Positions 24,628 to 32,739 of a stretch of 64,000 nucleotides of DNA are shown here, piece by piece. The translations under genes and the position numbers were made by a program. Positions within the stretch are counted from its first letter, which is position 1, and each line of letters begins with the position of its first letter. The notes under the pieces are model-generated. The model did no database searches. It saw only the letters and a list, made by a program, of their open reading frames with translations, and was not told the origin of the DNA. Source of the DNA: Sphingobium quisquiliarum P25 (GTDB lineage: Bacteria; Pseudomonadota; Alphaproteobacteria; Sphingomonadales; Sphingomonadaceae); assembly GCF_000445065.1 (NCBI RefSeq), contig NZ_ATHO01000162.1:16764-80763 (forward strand), written 5' to 3'.

Positions 24628-25443
24628 TCATCCCGGAGCGCCCACAACGGCGGCAAGCCTGCTCATCGCCGGGAAATGGCTAGTAAAGCCACTGTCGGCC
24701 GCGACGATTTCACCCGTGATGTTACGCGCCGCGTCCGATGCAAGGAAACAGATCACTTCGGCAATCTCTTCCGGCCGCCCGAGTTGATCGCGCAGCGTTT
24801 CGTCTTCCAGAACCTTGCGCATGTCCAGCGGAAAATGCGCCTCCACGATTGGCGTCAGGGTCATGCCAGGTGCGACGGCATTGCACCGCACGCCACGACG
24901 TGAATGGGATGCCGCGACCGAGCGAGTCAGCTGGATCAGCGCTGCCTTCGATGTCGTATAGGCAAGCTGCATGAAATGACCCTGAAACGCCAGGCTTGAG
25001 ACGACATTGACGATCACGCCGCGCGTCTTGCATAGATGTGGTATCGCCTCGCGCGTCATGATCATCGTTCCGCGGCAATTAGCGGTATAGACAGCGTCCC
25101 ACGCCCATGTCGGCATTGTCTCCACGTCGCGGTCGACTTGCTGGATTTCTCCTGAGAGCAGAGCGGCGTTGTTCACGAGGATATCGATCCGCCCGAACCG
25201 CTGCACTGCCGCTGCGATCATTGACTGGATGGAGGCTTCATCGGATAAGTCAAACCTCAGTGCGGCTACCTGCGATCCTTCGCTGTCCAGTTCACGCGCC
25301 AGTGCCTGCGCCTTCTCCTCCGCAATATCGGCGATAACGATCTGCGCGCCGCGCTCAAGGAGGAGGCGGGCGGTCGCACCGCCAATGCCCCCTGCGCCGC
25401 CCGTCACGATCGCTACGTTGCCGTCGAGATCAAAAGCGCTCAC
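24628..25443 (-). CDS. Short-chain dehydrogenase/reductase of the flavocytochrome operon
   Basis: SDR of 271 residues. It has the TGGAGGIGGATARLL cofactor motif, ILVNNAALLSGE, catalytic Ser in VVSSLAFQG, Tyr-x3-Lys in LAYTTSKAALIQ, and the C-terminal EVICFLASDAARNITGEIV typical of classical SDRs. It is the last gene of the leftward group starting at 28032, 48 bases after the exported protein gene. A reasonable job is oxidation of the secondary or primary alcohol made by the flavocytochrome to a ketone or aldehyde; this is inferred from context. Confidence 0.85.
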   Translation of the reverse strand: MSAFDLDGNVAIVTGGAGGIGGATARLLLERGAQIVIADIAEEKAQALARELDSEGSQVAALRFDLSDEASIQSMIAAAVQRFGRIDILVNNAALLSGEIQQVDRDVETMPTWAWDAVYTANCRGTMIMTREAIPHLCKTRGVIVNVVSSLAFQGHFMQLAYTTSKAALIQLTRSVAASHSRRGVRCNAVAPGMTLTPIVEAHFPLDMRKVLEDETLRDQLGRPEEIAEVICFLASDAARNITGEIVAADSGFTSHFPAMSRLAAVVGAPG

Positions 25444-25491
25444 GTACCTGCTCCAATCGTGAAAATCACGCTGCTTGCCGCCGCCCGCTGC

Positions 25492-26031
25492 TCATCCGAA
25501 GGTGGCGGAGCGATACGGCGACAAGCGCGCAATCATGAAGGCCGGCCCGGCCGGGAAATCATTATTTGGCCGAGCTCCGACCATACCAGCGGCAAGATCT
25601 GCAAGTTGCATGCCCGCCAGTTGCAGCCTTCCAGGCTTCACACCGGCTGATGAGAACCCGCTCTGATTCGCCATGGTTAGGATGGAACCGCCTGCGTCCC
25701 GCACCATCTCGGTCGCAAACAGGAGATCGGCATCCGAACCGAGCAAGAGAACCGTTCGAGCATCCCCTGTTTGCCCCGGCAGGGTCAGATCAGGGGCATC
25801 GATCACGGACTCTTTCGCATGATAACTGACCTTGCGCCTGCCCTGCGTCCGAAAATAGGCCTTTGCTCCTTCAAGCAGGGGCCCGGTGAAATCCCTGCTT
25901 CCCAGAGCGATGATCTCGATCCGGTCCGTCTCGCCTGGCTGATCGAGGGGGGGTCCAAGCTCCTTGGCCGCTACGGGTGACAAGCCAAGCACCGCCATCC
26001 CCGCGATCAGCCCTCTCCGCGACATCTTCAT
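25492..26031 (-). CDS. Exported protein of the flavocytochrome operon, function unknown
   Basis: Protein of 179 residues with a twin-arginine-like or Sec leader (MKMSRRGLIAGMAVLGLSPV). The mature part has alternating strands and helices: DRIEIIALGSRDFTGPLLEG, then ARTVLLLGSDADLLFATEMV and GVKPGRLQLAGMQLADLAAG. It overlaps the cytochrome gene by four bases (ATGA), so the two are coupled. I know of no counterpart in the described p-cresol or eugenol hydroxylase operons. It may help assemble or dock the flavocytochrome in the periplasm. Confidence 0.7.
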   Translation of the reverse strand: MKMSRRGLIAGMAVLGLSPVAAKELGPPLDQPGETDRIEIIALGSRDFTGPLLEGAKAYFRTQGRRKVSYHAKESVIDAPDLTLPGQTGDARTVLLLGSDADLLFATEMVRDAGGSILTMANQSGFSSAGVKPGRLQLAGMQLADLAAGMVGARPNNDFPAGPAFMIARLSPYRSATFG

Positions 26032-26429
26032 GGCGCATTTCCTACTGGAGTTCCTGCGGGCACTGCCGTCTTCTCAAGCCATTTGGCGAGATTCTCCAAC
26101 TCGCCATTGTCGAAGTCCGTTTCCCGGAAGGCAGGCATCGCTCCCATTCCTGACCGGACGATCGTTACCACAGCTTCGGGTGGGAGCTTCCGGCCCCGCA
26201 ATTCGGGTCCCACGCCTTGCGTATGGCAGGCGCTGCAGATCTTTTCGTAGATCTGCGCTCCGTCACGCCAGTGCCCGGCAGAATAAGCCTGGTTCGGCAT
26301 CTTACCCAGCTTGACCGGCCCGACCGGGCTTTTCGTCACGGGAGCTGCTTCGCATCCAGTGACAATCATGCCCAGGCCAAACCCCATCGACAGGAAGAGG
26401 ATCGCTCTGGCGCCAAAGGATATGTTCAT
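26028..26429 (-). CDS. c-type cytochrome subunit of a PCMH-type hydroxylase
   Basis: Class I cytochrome c of 133 residues. An N-terminal hydrophobic leader ends in VTGCEA, which fits a lipoprotein signal. The haem-binding motif is CSACH within YEKICSACHTQGVGPELRG. The distal Met ligand is in GMGAMPAFRETD. Size and motif order match PchC/EhyA-type cytochromes that take electrons from the flavoprotein. It is 70 bases downstream of the flavoprotein gene, as expected for the pair. Confidence 0.88.
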   Translation of the reverse strand: MNISFGARAILFLSMGFGLGMIVTGCEAAPVTKSPVGPVKLGKMPNQAYSAGHWRDGAQIYEKICSACHTQGVGPELRGRKLPPEAVVTIVRSGMGAMPAFRETDFDNGELENLAKWLEKTAVPAGTPVGNAP

Positions 26430-26499
26430 GTCAGTCCATCCCTATCACGCATCCGCCGAACATGCCGTGACGGCGCACCGGCCTTCCGGCGGCGCTGGC

Positions 26500-28032
26500 C
26501 TAATTGAAAATGCCAGACTTCCCAGGCGCGAGAATGCCGTGGGGATCGAGTGCATTTTTAAGGCGCCGGTTCAAATCCCGTTGCGCTGGCCCATAGGCCT
26601 CTGCCGTCTTGTTCATGAAGGCCGTATTGACCCGATATGGCGCGTAGCCGGCGGCGACATTAACCGATAGCAGCTTGTCGAAACATGCGTAGGCGCGCTT
26701 CATCTCCTCCGGATCGCTCCGGTCAAACAGCAGGTCCATCACATGCTCGGCGTGGCGAGCCAGAGGCCCGACCATCAACCCGCCCATATAGTCAAAGCCG
26801 AATTCTTCGAAAATCGGACGGCAGATATCCATGCTCTTCACGAATTCCGCGCCGGAAAGTGGCAACACAAGCGCGAACCAGGCAGACCCGCCTCCCCCGC
26901 GGAAATTATAGACGCCGAACTCGTCCAGGTTCGGAAGACCGATCTGATTCCTGAACACATGCTCAAGCGCCCCCTTCGGGTCGAAAACATTGACTTCACC
27001 CAATCCGGCGAAAGCATCGCGAATGATCTTCTCATTCACGTCCAGTTGCTCGGAAGTGCCATATAATGTCAGCGCCGCGGAAAAGCGCGGCACACCCAGC
27101 TTCTTGCGCACCTCCTCCAGCACGTGCAGTGGGATCGCGCCCTCACCCTGATATATGTCGCTGCGCTTCACCTTCATGGCGATCGGATATGTGGTCTCGC
27201 CCAGCACCATATTCTCGATGACCATGTTCATCCGGAGACGGCGCATTATGTCCAGCGCCTTCCCGGCTGCTTGGGGCGTCGGAAGACCTATGCCGATCGG
27301 GCGGAACGCCGGAGGCTTGGGCATCAGCCAGAAGCCCATCTTTGTGACGATACCCAGGTTCGACTGGGTGAACAGGCCGTCGATCCATGGGCCAAAACCC
27401 CAGCGATAGCATTGCCACGCCTTGCTGCCCGGTACGCCACCCATGCCGGTTTGGATCAGCGAGCCATCAGCCAGCATGACCTCCATACCGCAGAAATGGC
27501 TCATATTCTCGCCATAGCGATTATAGCCGACGCCCCGGTCCAACGTATTGCCGACCGGCCCGACGATGGGGCCCGGCGAAGGGAAGTTCAGCCACATGTC
27601 ATAATTATTGGCGTCGAGGTGATCCTGAAGTTGCCTGTAAGTGACTCCAGGCTCCACCAATATGGTGCAAAGCTCCGGGTCGACCGAAATTATCCGGTTC
27701 ATCCTCCGAAGGTCCAGGATCATTTGCCCCGGCGTGGCGGGCCCTGCGGAGCCATAGCCGAAATTACGCCCTGTAGAGACTGTCCAGAGCGGTATCTTAT
27801 ATTTGGTCGAAACAGCTAAGATCTGACGGATTTGCTCAACACCGTCCGGGGCAATTGCGCCGCTCGCCTGGTGAAGCCCCTCATCTTCAGGGATCATGAT
27901 CTTGGTATAGGGAACAAGCCGTTCCAGATCAACGATGACATGCTCCTCACCGACGATCGCGCGATATTCCGCCACCGCCCGTGTGAACGATGCATGATCC
28001 AGTCCCTTGGGAAGGACAGCCTCGCTAATCAT
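26500..28032 (-). CDS. FAD-linked 4-alkylphenol hydroxylase, p-cresol methylhydroxylase/eugenol hydroxylase type
   Basis: Flavoprotein of the vanillyl-alcohol-oxidase family, 510 residues. It has the N-terminal PP-loop segment YKIPLWTVSTGRNFGYGSA, GPVGNTLDRGVGYNRYGENM for FAD binding, and the C-terminal DPHGILAPGKSGI that ends this family. GYAPYRVNT contains the Tyr-Arg pair (about 466-467) that in p-cresol methylhydroxylase binds the phenolate. Tyr375 in VYNFRGG may be the covalent FAD tyrosine, but this needs an alignment. With the adjacent cytochrome it should oxidise a para-alkylphenol via a quinone methide and water addition in the periplasm, passing electrons to cytochrome c. First gene of the operon, behind inverted ATCAAT/ATTGAT repeats. 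Confidence 0.88.
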   Translation of the reverse strand: MISEAVLPKGLDHASFTRAVAEYRAIVGEEHVIVDLERLVPYTKIMIPEDEGLHQASGAIAPDGVEQIRQILAVSTKYKIPLWTVSTGRNFGYGSAGPATPGQMILDLRRMNRIISVDPELCTILVEPGVTYRQLQDHLDANNYDMWLNFPSPGPIVGPVGNTLDRGVGYNRYGENMSHFCGMEVMLADGSLIQTGMGGVPGSKAWQCYRWGFGPWIDGLFTQSNLGIVTKMGFWLMPKPPAFRPIGIGLPTPQAAGKALDIMRRLRMNMVIENMVLGETTYPIAMKVKRSDIYQGEGAIPLHVLEEVRKKLGVPRFSAALTLYGTSEQLDVNEKIIRDAFAGLGEVNVFDPKGALEHVFRNQIGLPNLDEFGVYNFRGGGGSAWFALVLPLSGAEFVKSMDICRPIFEEFGFDYMGGLMVGPLARHAEHVMDLLFDRSDPEEMKRAYACFDKLLSVNVAAGYAPYRVNTAFMNKTAEAYGPAQRDLNRRLKNALDPHGILAPGKSGIFN

Positions 28033-28147
28033 ATGCCTGCCGACCTCTTCGTCATCTCATCTCCTTCACGAAGCTAATTCGCCCCGTGCGCTGTTTTTTT
28101 CTCGGCTCAAGCAGTTTTCCTATTCACCATTCACCAGAATGACAACA

Positions 28148-28175
28148 ATCAATCGACTTATTGATATGTATTGAT
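28148..28175. promoter_or_regulatory. ATCAAT/ATTGAT repeat cluster upstream of the hydroxylase operon
   Basis: ATCAAT (28148-28153) and ATTGAT (28160-28165) form a perfect inverted repeat with a six-base spacer, and ATTGAT recurs at 28170-28175. The cluster lies about 115 bases upstream of the flavoprotein start in an AT-rich stretch, suggesting a regulator binding site. Which regulator binds is unknown. Confidence 0.5.
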
Positions 28176-28642
28176 TTGGCTGATTGGTAGACAGGTGCAC
28201 GGACGCGAGATCAGTCCTGTTCCTGCTTTGACGACGTCATCTTGATCTGATTGCGAGGTCGCATACCGCCGATAAGCCAACACGGACAACGAGCTGGTAG
28301 GGTCATCAGTTTGAACCGCCCCGTCATTGCCGGAGACCCCAACTCCTCACATGAGGGTTTTGGGGTCAAGAGGTTGCCACGTGCATTCATCTTCTCGGAC
28401 GGCATCCAAGGTCTGAGCCCGATCGCATAGTACCAGCCTGGTCTCCAGGCCTGTACAACCTCACATCCGGTCGCCGCTCTCGACGGCTGCACCAATATCC
28501 CGCTTTCGACGGGCAAGGGCTCAGGAGAACGGGACCATTCTGAGAATCGGCTTTTGAAGCCATAGGAGTTGGCGGTCCGTTCACCTGGATCCGTCCGGAC
28601 TGATCAGGTCCTGGGGATTCAGAAAATTCGACACGAATATCG
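28176..28642. other. Non-coding IS debris
   Basis: No credible gene. It contains the second copy of the IS end sequence (28312-28338) directly followed by unrelated sequence, which marks an old insertion or deletion boundary between the catabolic region and the decayed conjugative element. Confidence 0.5.
28312..28338. repeat. IS end sequence (copy 2 of 2)
   Basis: 26 of 27 bases match 19984-20010. Here no transposase of that IS remains next to it. The two copies bracket the second catabolic block (21.9-28.0 kb). Confidence 0.65.
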
Positions 28643-28843
28643 TCAAGCAGCCTTCATAGCCGCCCCTTCGATGACGACGCCCGCAGTCACGTATTTCCAA
28701 AGGGCAACCAGCAGCTTGCGGGCGAGCGCCACGATCATCGCCTTCTTAAGGCGGCCACCATTGCGTGTGACGCGATCCTGGAACCAACGGGCTAACATCG
28801 AGTCCGGTTGGTGGCGCAGCCATAACCACGCGAACTGGACCAT
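28643..28843 (-). pseudogene. IS110-family transposase C-terminal fragment
   Basis: Leftward, AWLWLRHQPDSMLARWFQDR then GRLKKAMIVALARKLLVALW and KYVTAGVVIEGA is the conserved C-terminal end of IS110/IS116/IS902 transposases. The N-terminal catalytic domain is absent. It belongs to a different subgroup from the IS1111-like part at 20303. Confidence 0.8.
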
Positions 28844-28876
28844 CTTCGAGATTGAACTCGAGAATCGCGCGGACTT

Positions 28877-29260
28877 TCATACCGCCTCCCGTGCTACAAC
28901 GGGCTGTGCGGCGAACGGATCGACGTCGCGATGGATGGGCTGCGCGCGGCCCATCCAAGGTTCGGGCCGGATGCAGCGCACCCAGTCCGCGAAGCTGGGG
29001 ATGAATTCCAGATCTTCTCGCACATGCTGTTCACCAATAAGGCGAACCGGAACGATGCGCCCGGTCGAGACGGTAATGGTCGGCCCGAACGTCCGCTCGA
29101 GCTGAAATATGCCCTGGGCATGGTGGCGCAATGCGCGGTGCCGGAAATCCGCGATGATCTCCTTCGAATGATCGAACCACTGGTGGAGCGGCAGATAATC
29201 CTCCGGTTCACCGCCCCATTTGCGGACCGAGGAAAGCGCATGATGATAGCAATGTCCCAT
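28877..29260 (-). CDS. DUF6915-type mobile-element protein
   Basis: Protein of 127 residues. HALSSVRKWGGEPEDYLPLH and WFDHSKEIIADFRHRALRHH, then EDLEFIPSFADWVRCIRPEP are features I associate with DUF6915 proteins of alphaproteobacterial plasmids and integrative elements. Function unknown. ATG 29260 is chosen because AGGAGG lies just before it. It is ten bases downstream of the ParB-like gene and probably cotranscribed. It may be intact. Confidence 0.7.
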   Translation of the reverse strand: MGHCYHHALSSVRKWGGEPEDYLPLHQWFDHSKEIIADFRHRALRHHAQGIFQLERTFGPTITVSTGRIVPVRLIGEQHVREDLEFIPSFADWVRCIRPEPWMGRAQPIHRDVDPFAAQPVVAREAV

Positions 29261-29270
29261 CGCGGCCTCC

Positions 29271-30056
29271 TCACCAGTCATGTGCATAGGATTCGGACGA
29301 AGTGAACCGCTCGTTGTAATCGAGCGAGATCGTCCCGACGGTCACATCGAAGGTGAACTCGCCATAGGCACCGTCGTTGTTCTCCCAGCCACAATGGGTC
29401 TCGGTCAGCTTCTGCCGGATATAAGCGCCGGACTTGTTGTAGCTGTGGGTGAGCAGCTCCCACACCTGTTCCTGCCGCTCATGATCGTCCGAGACCGAGA
29501 AGGCCATGAGCTGCTCGAGCGTCATGCCATCCTCGGCATAGACGGCGTGCAGCTTCGGCGAGACCTTCGCGAGGCGCAGGCGCTGGTTCACCACCGCCGG
29601 GGTCACTAGGAAATGCGCGGCGATCGATTCGATGCCCTCGCCCTTGTCGACCATCGCCTGCATGGCCCGGAACTGATCGAGGGGATGAAGCGGTTCGCGG
29701 AAGGTGTTCTCCGCATAGCTGTCCTCCTCGGCCAGCACGCCGTCGTCGGCGACCCTGACCACACAGGGAATCGGCGCGTTCTTCGCGAGGCGCTTCTGCT
29801 TTACCAGCAGTTCGAGCGCGCGGAACCGCCGGCCACCGGCCGGCACCTCGAAATCCCCGGTCTCCTGGCCTGCCTCATCGAGAATGGGCCTGACATTGAG
29901 GCTCTGGAGCAGGGTGCGACGGACGATGTCGTCGGCCAGTTCGCCGATCGACACGCCGGCTTTTACCCGGCGGACATTGGACTGGGACAGACGCAGGCGG
30001 TCGAACGGAATGTCGCGCGAGCCGCTGAGAATGATCTTCTGGGGCGCTTTGACCAT
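29271..30056 (-). CDS. ParB-like protein truncated and fused to a DUF6878-like tail
   Basis: 261 residues. Residues 1 to about 218 are a ParB/Spo0J-type nuclease and DNA-binding domain: VPAGGRRFRALELL is the ParB box, ENTFREPLHPLDQFRAM follows, and SIAAHFLVTPAVVNQRLRLA is the helix-turn-helix. The relative at 58018 has a further ~450 residues. Here, from about base 29400, the sequence changes to GGWENNDGAYGEF-like wording (CGWENNDGAYGEFTFDV, LDYNERFT), which I recognise as the C-terminus of DUF6878 proteins. A deletion has fused two neighbouring genes in frame. ATG 30056 has GGAGAAG upstream. DNA binding may persist; other roles are doubtful. Confidence 0.8.
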   Translation of the reverse strand: MVKAPQKIILSGSRDIPFDRLRLSQSNVRRVKAGVSIGELADDIVRRTLLQSLNVRPILDEAGQETGDFEVPAGGRRFRALELLVKQKRLAKNAPIPCVVRVADDGVLAEEDSYAENTFREPLHPLDQFRAMQAMVDKGEGIESIAAHFLVTPAVVNQRLRLAKVSPKLHAVYAEDGMTLEQLMAFSVSDDHERQEQVWELLTHSYNKSGAYIRQKLTETHCGWENNDGAYGEFTFDVTVGTISLDYNERFTSSESYAHDW

Positions 30057-30237
30057 GGGTCTTCTCCATAACGGGCCGCCGCGAGACTCTCTCCCGGCTC
30101 CCAGCCCGTCATGAAGCCCCCGGCTTCCCTCTTCCTGAAGGCCTGCCGCAGGCAGGCCAGGCGTCTTTGCCGCTTCGACCGGCACCGCTCGCCGCAATCA
30201 TCTTGCCATGAAGTTCGCTATTTGTTCCCATGCTTCC

Positions 30238-30426
30238 ATGGAACGAATCGCACGAGAAGAACTATCGGCCATCCTCCTGGCAACGCCCGGCTGGGCGCGG
30301 GTTGGCCTGACGATGCCGGACGAACGGATGCGCGAGCGCGCCGCCGACACGCTGGCCGCGACCATCATCAAAAAGCTGGAGAGGGTGCACCCGCGCGACG
30401 TGAACCAGCTCAGGCTTCCGCTGTAG
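30238..30426 (+). CDS. Small DUF6771-type mobile-element protein
   Basis: 62 residues: MERIAREELSAILLATPGWA followed by RVGLTMPDERMRERAADTLA and ending QLRLPL. I recognise it as a short conserved protein of sphingomonad mobile elements (DUF6771); function unknown. ATG 30238 is the conserved start, although the frame stays open a little further upstream. It is the only rightward gene in this part of the element. Confidence 0.65.
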   Translation: MERIAREELSAILLATPGWARVGLTMPDERMRERAADTLAATIIKKLERVHPRDVNQLRLPL

Positions 30427-30619
30427 GCGAAGGTGCAGGTTCCTGCGCCACGTCGAACACGCCGCGCCTGACACCGAAGCGATCGGAGAAGGTGACGACA
30501 TTGGTGCGGCCGTCGCGATCGATCTGCGTAAACCGCAGTATGTCGCCCTTGAGGATTTCGATCGTGACCGGCGGCAGTTCGTCGCACGTATCATGGAAGG
30601 TCATGCGGTTCCTTGGCAT
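30410..30619 (-). CDS. Small hypothetical protein
   Basis: About 69 residues, convergent with and overlapping the DUF6771 gene by 17 bases. It contains a compact beta-rich stretch (PPVTIEILKGDILRFTQIDR, VVTFSDRFGVRRGVFDVAQ). ATG 30619 has GGAG six bases upstream; ATG 30604 with AAGGA is an alternative. No family recognised. Confidence 0.5.
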   Translation of the reverse strand: MPRNRMTFHDTCDELPPVTIEILKGDILRFTQIDRDGRTNVVTFSDRFGVRRGVFDVAQEPAPSPTAEA

Positions 30620-30673
30620 CCGCGACTCCATCATCATGGGATGCCGGAGCATAGCATGAAAGCACCGGCCTCC

Positions 30674-31057
30674 TCACCGATGCTCTTCGGGCAAATCCTC
30701 CTCATGCCCCTGCCAGACGATCCGGTCGCCCTCATAGACGATGACGAACCCGCGCCCGCGCGTGATCGGCACCGGCGGCTTGGCCGAGAAGTTGAGGCAG
30801 CCGAACGTATCGACCGTCGCCGCAAAGGCCAGCGGCTTGCCATGCTGCATTAGCACGCGGTCGCAGGAGCCGGAGGGACGCTTCACGCGCCGTTTGGAAA
30901 CGCCGAGCTGAAACGCCTCATAGGCGCGGATCTCCCAGTCGCACGGCGAGGACCAGTGCCGGCAATATTTACAGTAGCGCGGGGTAGGCGAACCATCGTC
31001 ATCGTTGTCGAGCGCCGGTCCGCCATTGTGACCGATCGGGGAAGGCGAGCCCGTCAC
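30674..31057 (-). CDS. Small Cys-rich mobile-element protein, paralogue of 62358
   Basis: 127 residues. It begins with the GHNGGPALD motif, followed by a zinc-like YCKYCRHW (Cys-x2-Cys) and then EIRAYEAFQLGVSKRRV, PSGSCDRVLM, and a C-terminal FVIVYEGDRIVWQGHEED. The gene at 62358 has the same modules in the same order (IGHNGGPPLD, CRRCRHW, EPSGACDQVML, TIYEGDRIIWQG). Function unknown. GTG 31057 overlaps the stop of the upstream broken gene (GTGA), showing an old operon. Confidence 0.7.
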   Translation of the reverse strand: MTGSPSPIGHNGGPALDNDDDGSPTPRYCKYCRHWSSPCDWEIRAYEAFQLGVSKRRVKRPSGSCDRVLMQHGKPLAFAATVDTFGCLNFSAKPPVPITRGRGFVIVYEGDRIVWQGHEEDLPEEHR

Positions 31058-32287
31058 GGCTCGCGCCCCTGTTCGAGCCAGGCGCGCAGGCGCTGGCGCA
31101 TGACGCTGATACCGGCATTGATCTCGGTGATCTCCGCGTCAGGCGTGATACAGCGCATCTCGCGGAACGCGTCGAGAAAGCCCGCATAACCTTCAAATAA
31201 AGCCCGCCGCCGATCAGCGCGACGTCGGTGAACGGCCGCGAGCCATGGTAAGCGAGGCTGGCGATCTCGCAGCCGGGATGCGAGCCGTAAGTGTCGAGCT
31301 TGCGCGGGGACGGCGGGCGCGGCCAGCGCGTCGTCATGCCGCCCGCGATCATGCGCTCGGCAAGATCGGGCGTCAGCCGCGCATCATAATCCTCGATCGG
31401 CCGGTCGCCCGCGCCGAAGCCGTAGCGGGCGGAGAGAACCCGACGCGGGCGAGACGACGCCGGGGATCGACCGTGCGCCAGGTCTGCCAGAGCGGGCCGT
31501 CATAGCGTTCCCAGGCCGGCATCCATCCGGGATCGCGGCGCTTGGTCGCCGAGCAGGCGAGGACCAGCAGGCGATGCGAAAAGCCGACGGCGCGCGTGTG
31601 CGGCAGATCGACCCGCACGACCTTCACGACGCGCTGTTCGGCGGCTTCCGCGAGCCGCCCGATCAGCGCGATGTCGGCATCGGTGCAGACACCCCGGACA
31701 TGGAAAGTGGGAACGCCGCCATCGCCGTGGGACGGAAGTGCGTCGAGGAACAGGATGCCGTTCCCGAGATTGCCACAATATTGAGACGCCTCGACAACCG
31801 GCAAACCCGGCGCCGGTTCGACCCTGCGCTGGCCGATCCGTTTGAACGCCTCGGCGAAGCTGGCAGGGCTGGCGGTGATTCGCGCTTGTGGCCGCGCATG
31901 ATATTTCCACGGCGGGCGCTCGGGATCGAGCTTGCCGATGCGGATCTGGTGGAGAAGATCGGCAAGGCTATAAGGATCGGCCGGATAGGGACAATCCCGC
32001 CAGGCGCGGCGGATCGAACGGCGGGCATCGTCGGGGAATTCGAAGAGTCGCGCCCGCGCTCGTCGCCACACCGCCGCGCGTTCGTTGCGCCGCTCCTGTT
32101 GCTGCTGCGGCCACCAGACGGCGCGGCGGGCCATTTCCTCATCGACGCTGTGCTGGCCGGCAGCGATCATGTCCGCGAACAGCGGCAGCGCCTCGCGCTC
32201 GCGCCGCTGCTTCGTGGCGAAGGCGGCGCGCTTGCGTGAGGTCTCCTCATAGGCGGCAGGCTTTGGCCATTTGGCGAACCGCATCAC
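31054..32287 (-). pseudogene. DUF6884-like mobile-element gene broken by two one-base deletions
   Basis: The leftward frame from 32287 encodes an Arg/Trp-rich N-terminal half and then LLVLACSATKRRDPGWMPAW with ERYDGPLWQTWRTVD, a DUF6884-type signature. Near 31435 the frame shifts: FSARYGFGAGDRPIEDYDAR continues one base off, through PDLAERMIAGG and GCEIASLAYHG. Near 31197 it shifts again to EGYAGFLDAFREMRC and ends at 31054. Adding two bases restores one 411-codon frame (1,234 + 2 = 1,236). It overlaps the DUF2958 gene upstream and the Cys-rich gene downstream by four bases each, so the operon order is intact. Confidence 0.8.
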
Positions 32288-32682
32288 GCACCGCCTTTCG
32301 CGGCGGCCGCCCGGATGAGGATGCGCTCGCCCTCGATCAGCGAGCCGGCGCTGCAGGCCGCTTCCGCATAGACCGAGAGCGGAAACTGGCCCTCGAACAG
32401 GAGGTCGCGTTCGATGCCGAGGCCGAAGGGCAGCCGGATCGATTCCAGTTCCTCAAGCGCAAAACTGCCCATCTCCGGACAGCCGAACCCGAGGTCGGCG
32501 ACACCGAACAGAATCCCGTCCTCATCCATTTCGCTGGCCAGCCAGGTGGCGGCGCCCACGGGATTGAAGAAGCGGACCACCGGCACCGGATCGGGGGCAG
32601 GTTCACCGGAGCGCAGCGCGTTGCAACGTGCGAGGTCGTTGGCGCGAAGCTGCTCGCGCAGCTCGGGGGTCAGGAGGATCAT
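32284..32682 (-). CDS. DUF2958 mobile-element protein
   Basis: 132 residues: MILLTPELREQLRANDLAR, DPVPVVRFFNPVGAATWLAS and EMGSFALEELESIRLPFGLG with IERDLLF are typical of DUF2958, a small protein often encoded next to replication or transfer genes on alphaproteobacterial elements. Function unknown. ATG 32682 has AGGAGG-like sequence upstream. It overlaps the following gene by four bases. Confidence 0.8.
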   Translation of the reverse strand: MILLTPELREQLRANDLARCNALRSGEPAPDPVPVVRFFNPVGAATWLASEMDEDGILFGVADLGFGCPEMGSFALEELESIRLPFGLGIERDLLFEGQFPLSVYAEAACSAGSLIEGERILIRAAAAKGGA

Positions 32683-32739
32683 GCCACGGCCCTCGCTTCG
32701 AGCGCCATGCCGCAATCGGGATCGGGCTCCGGATCGTCG

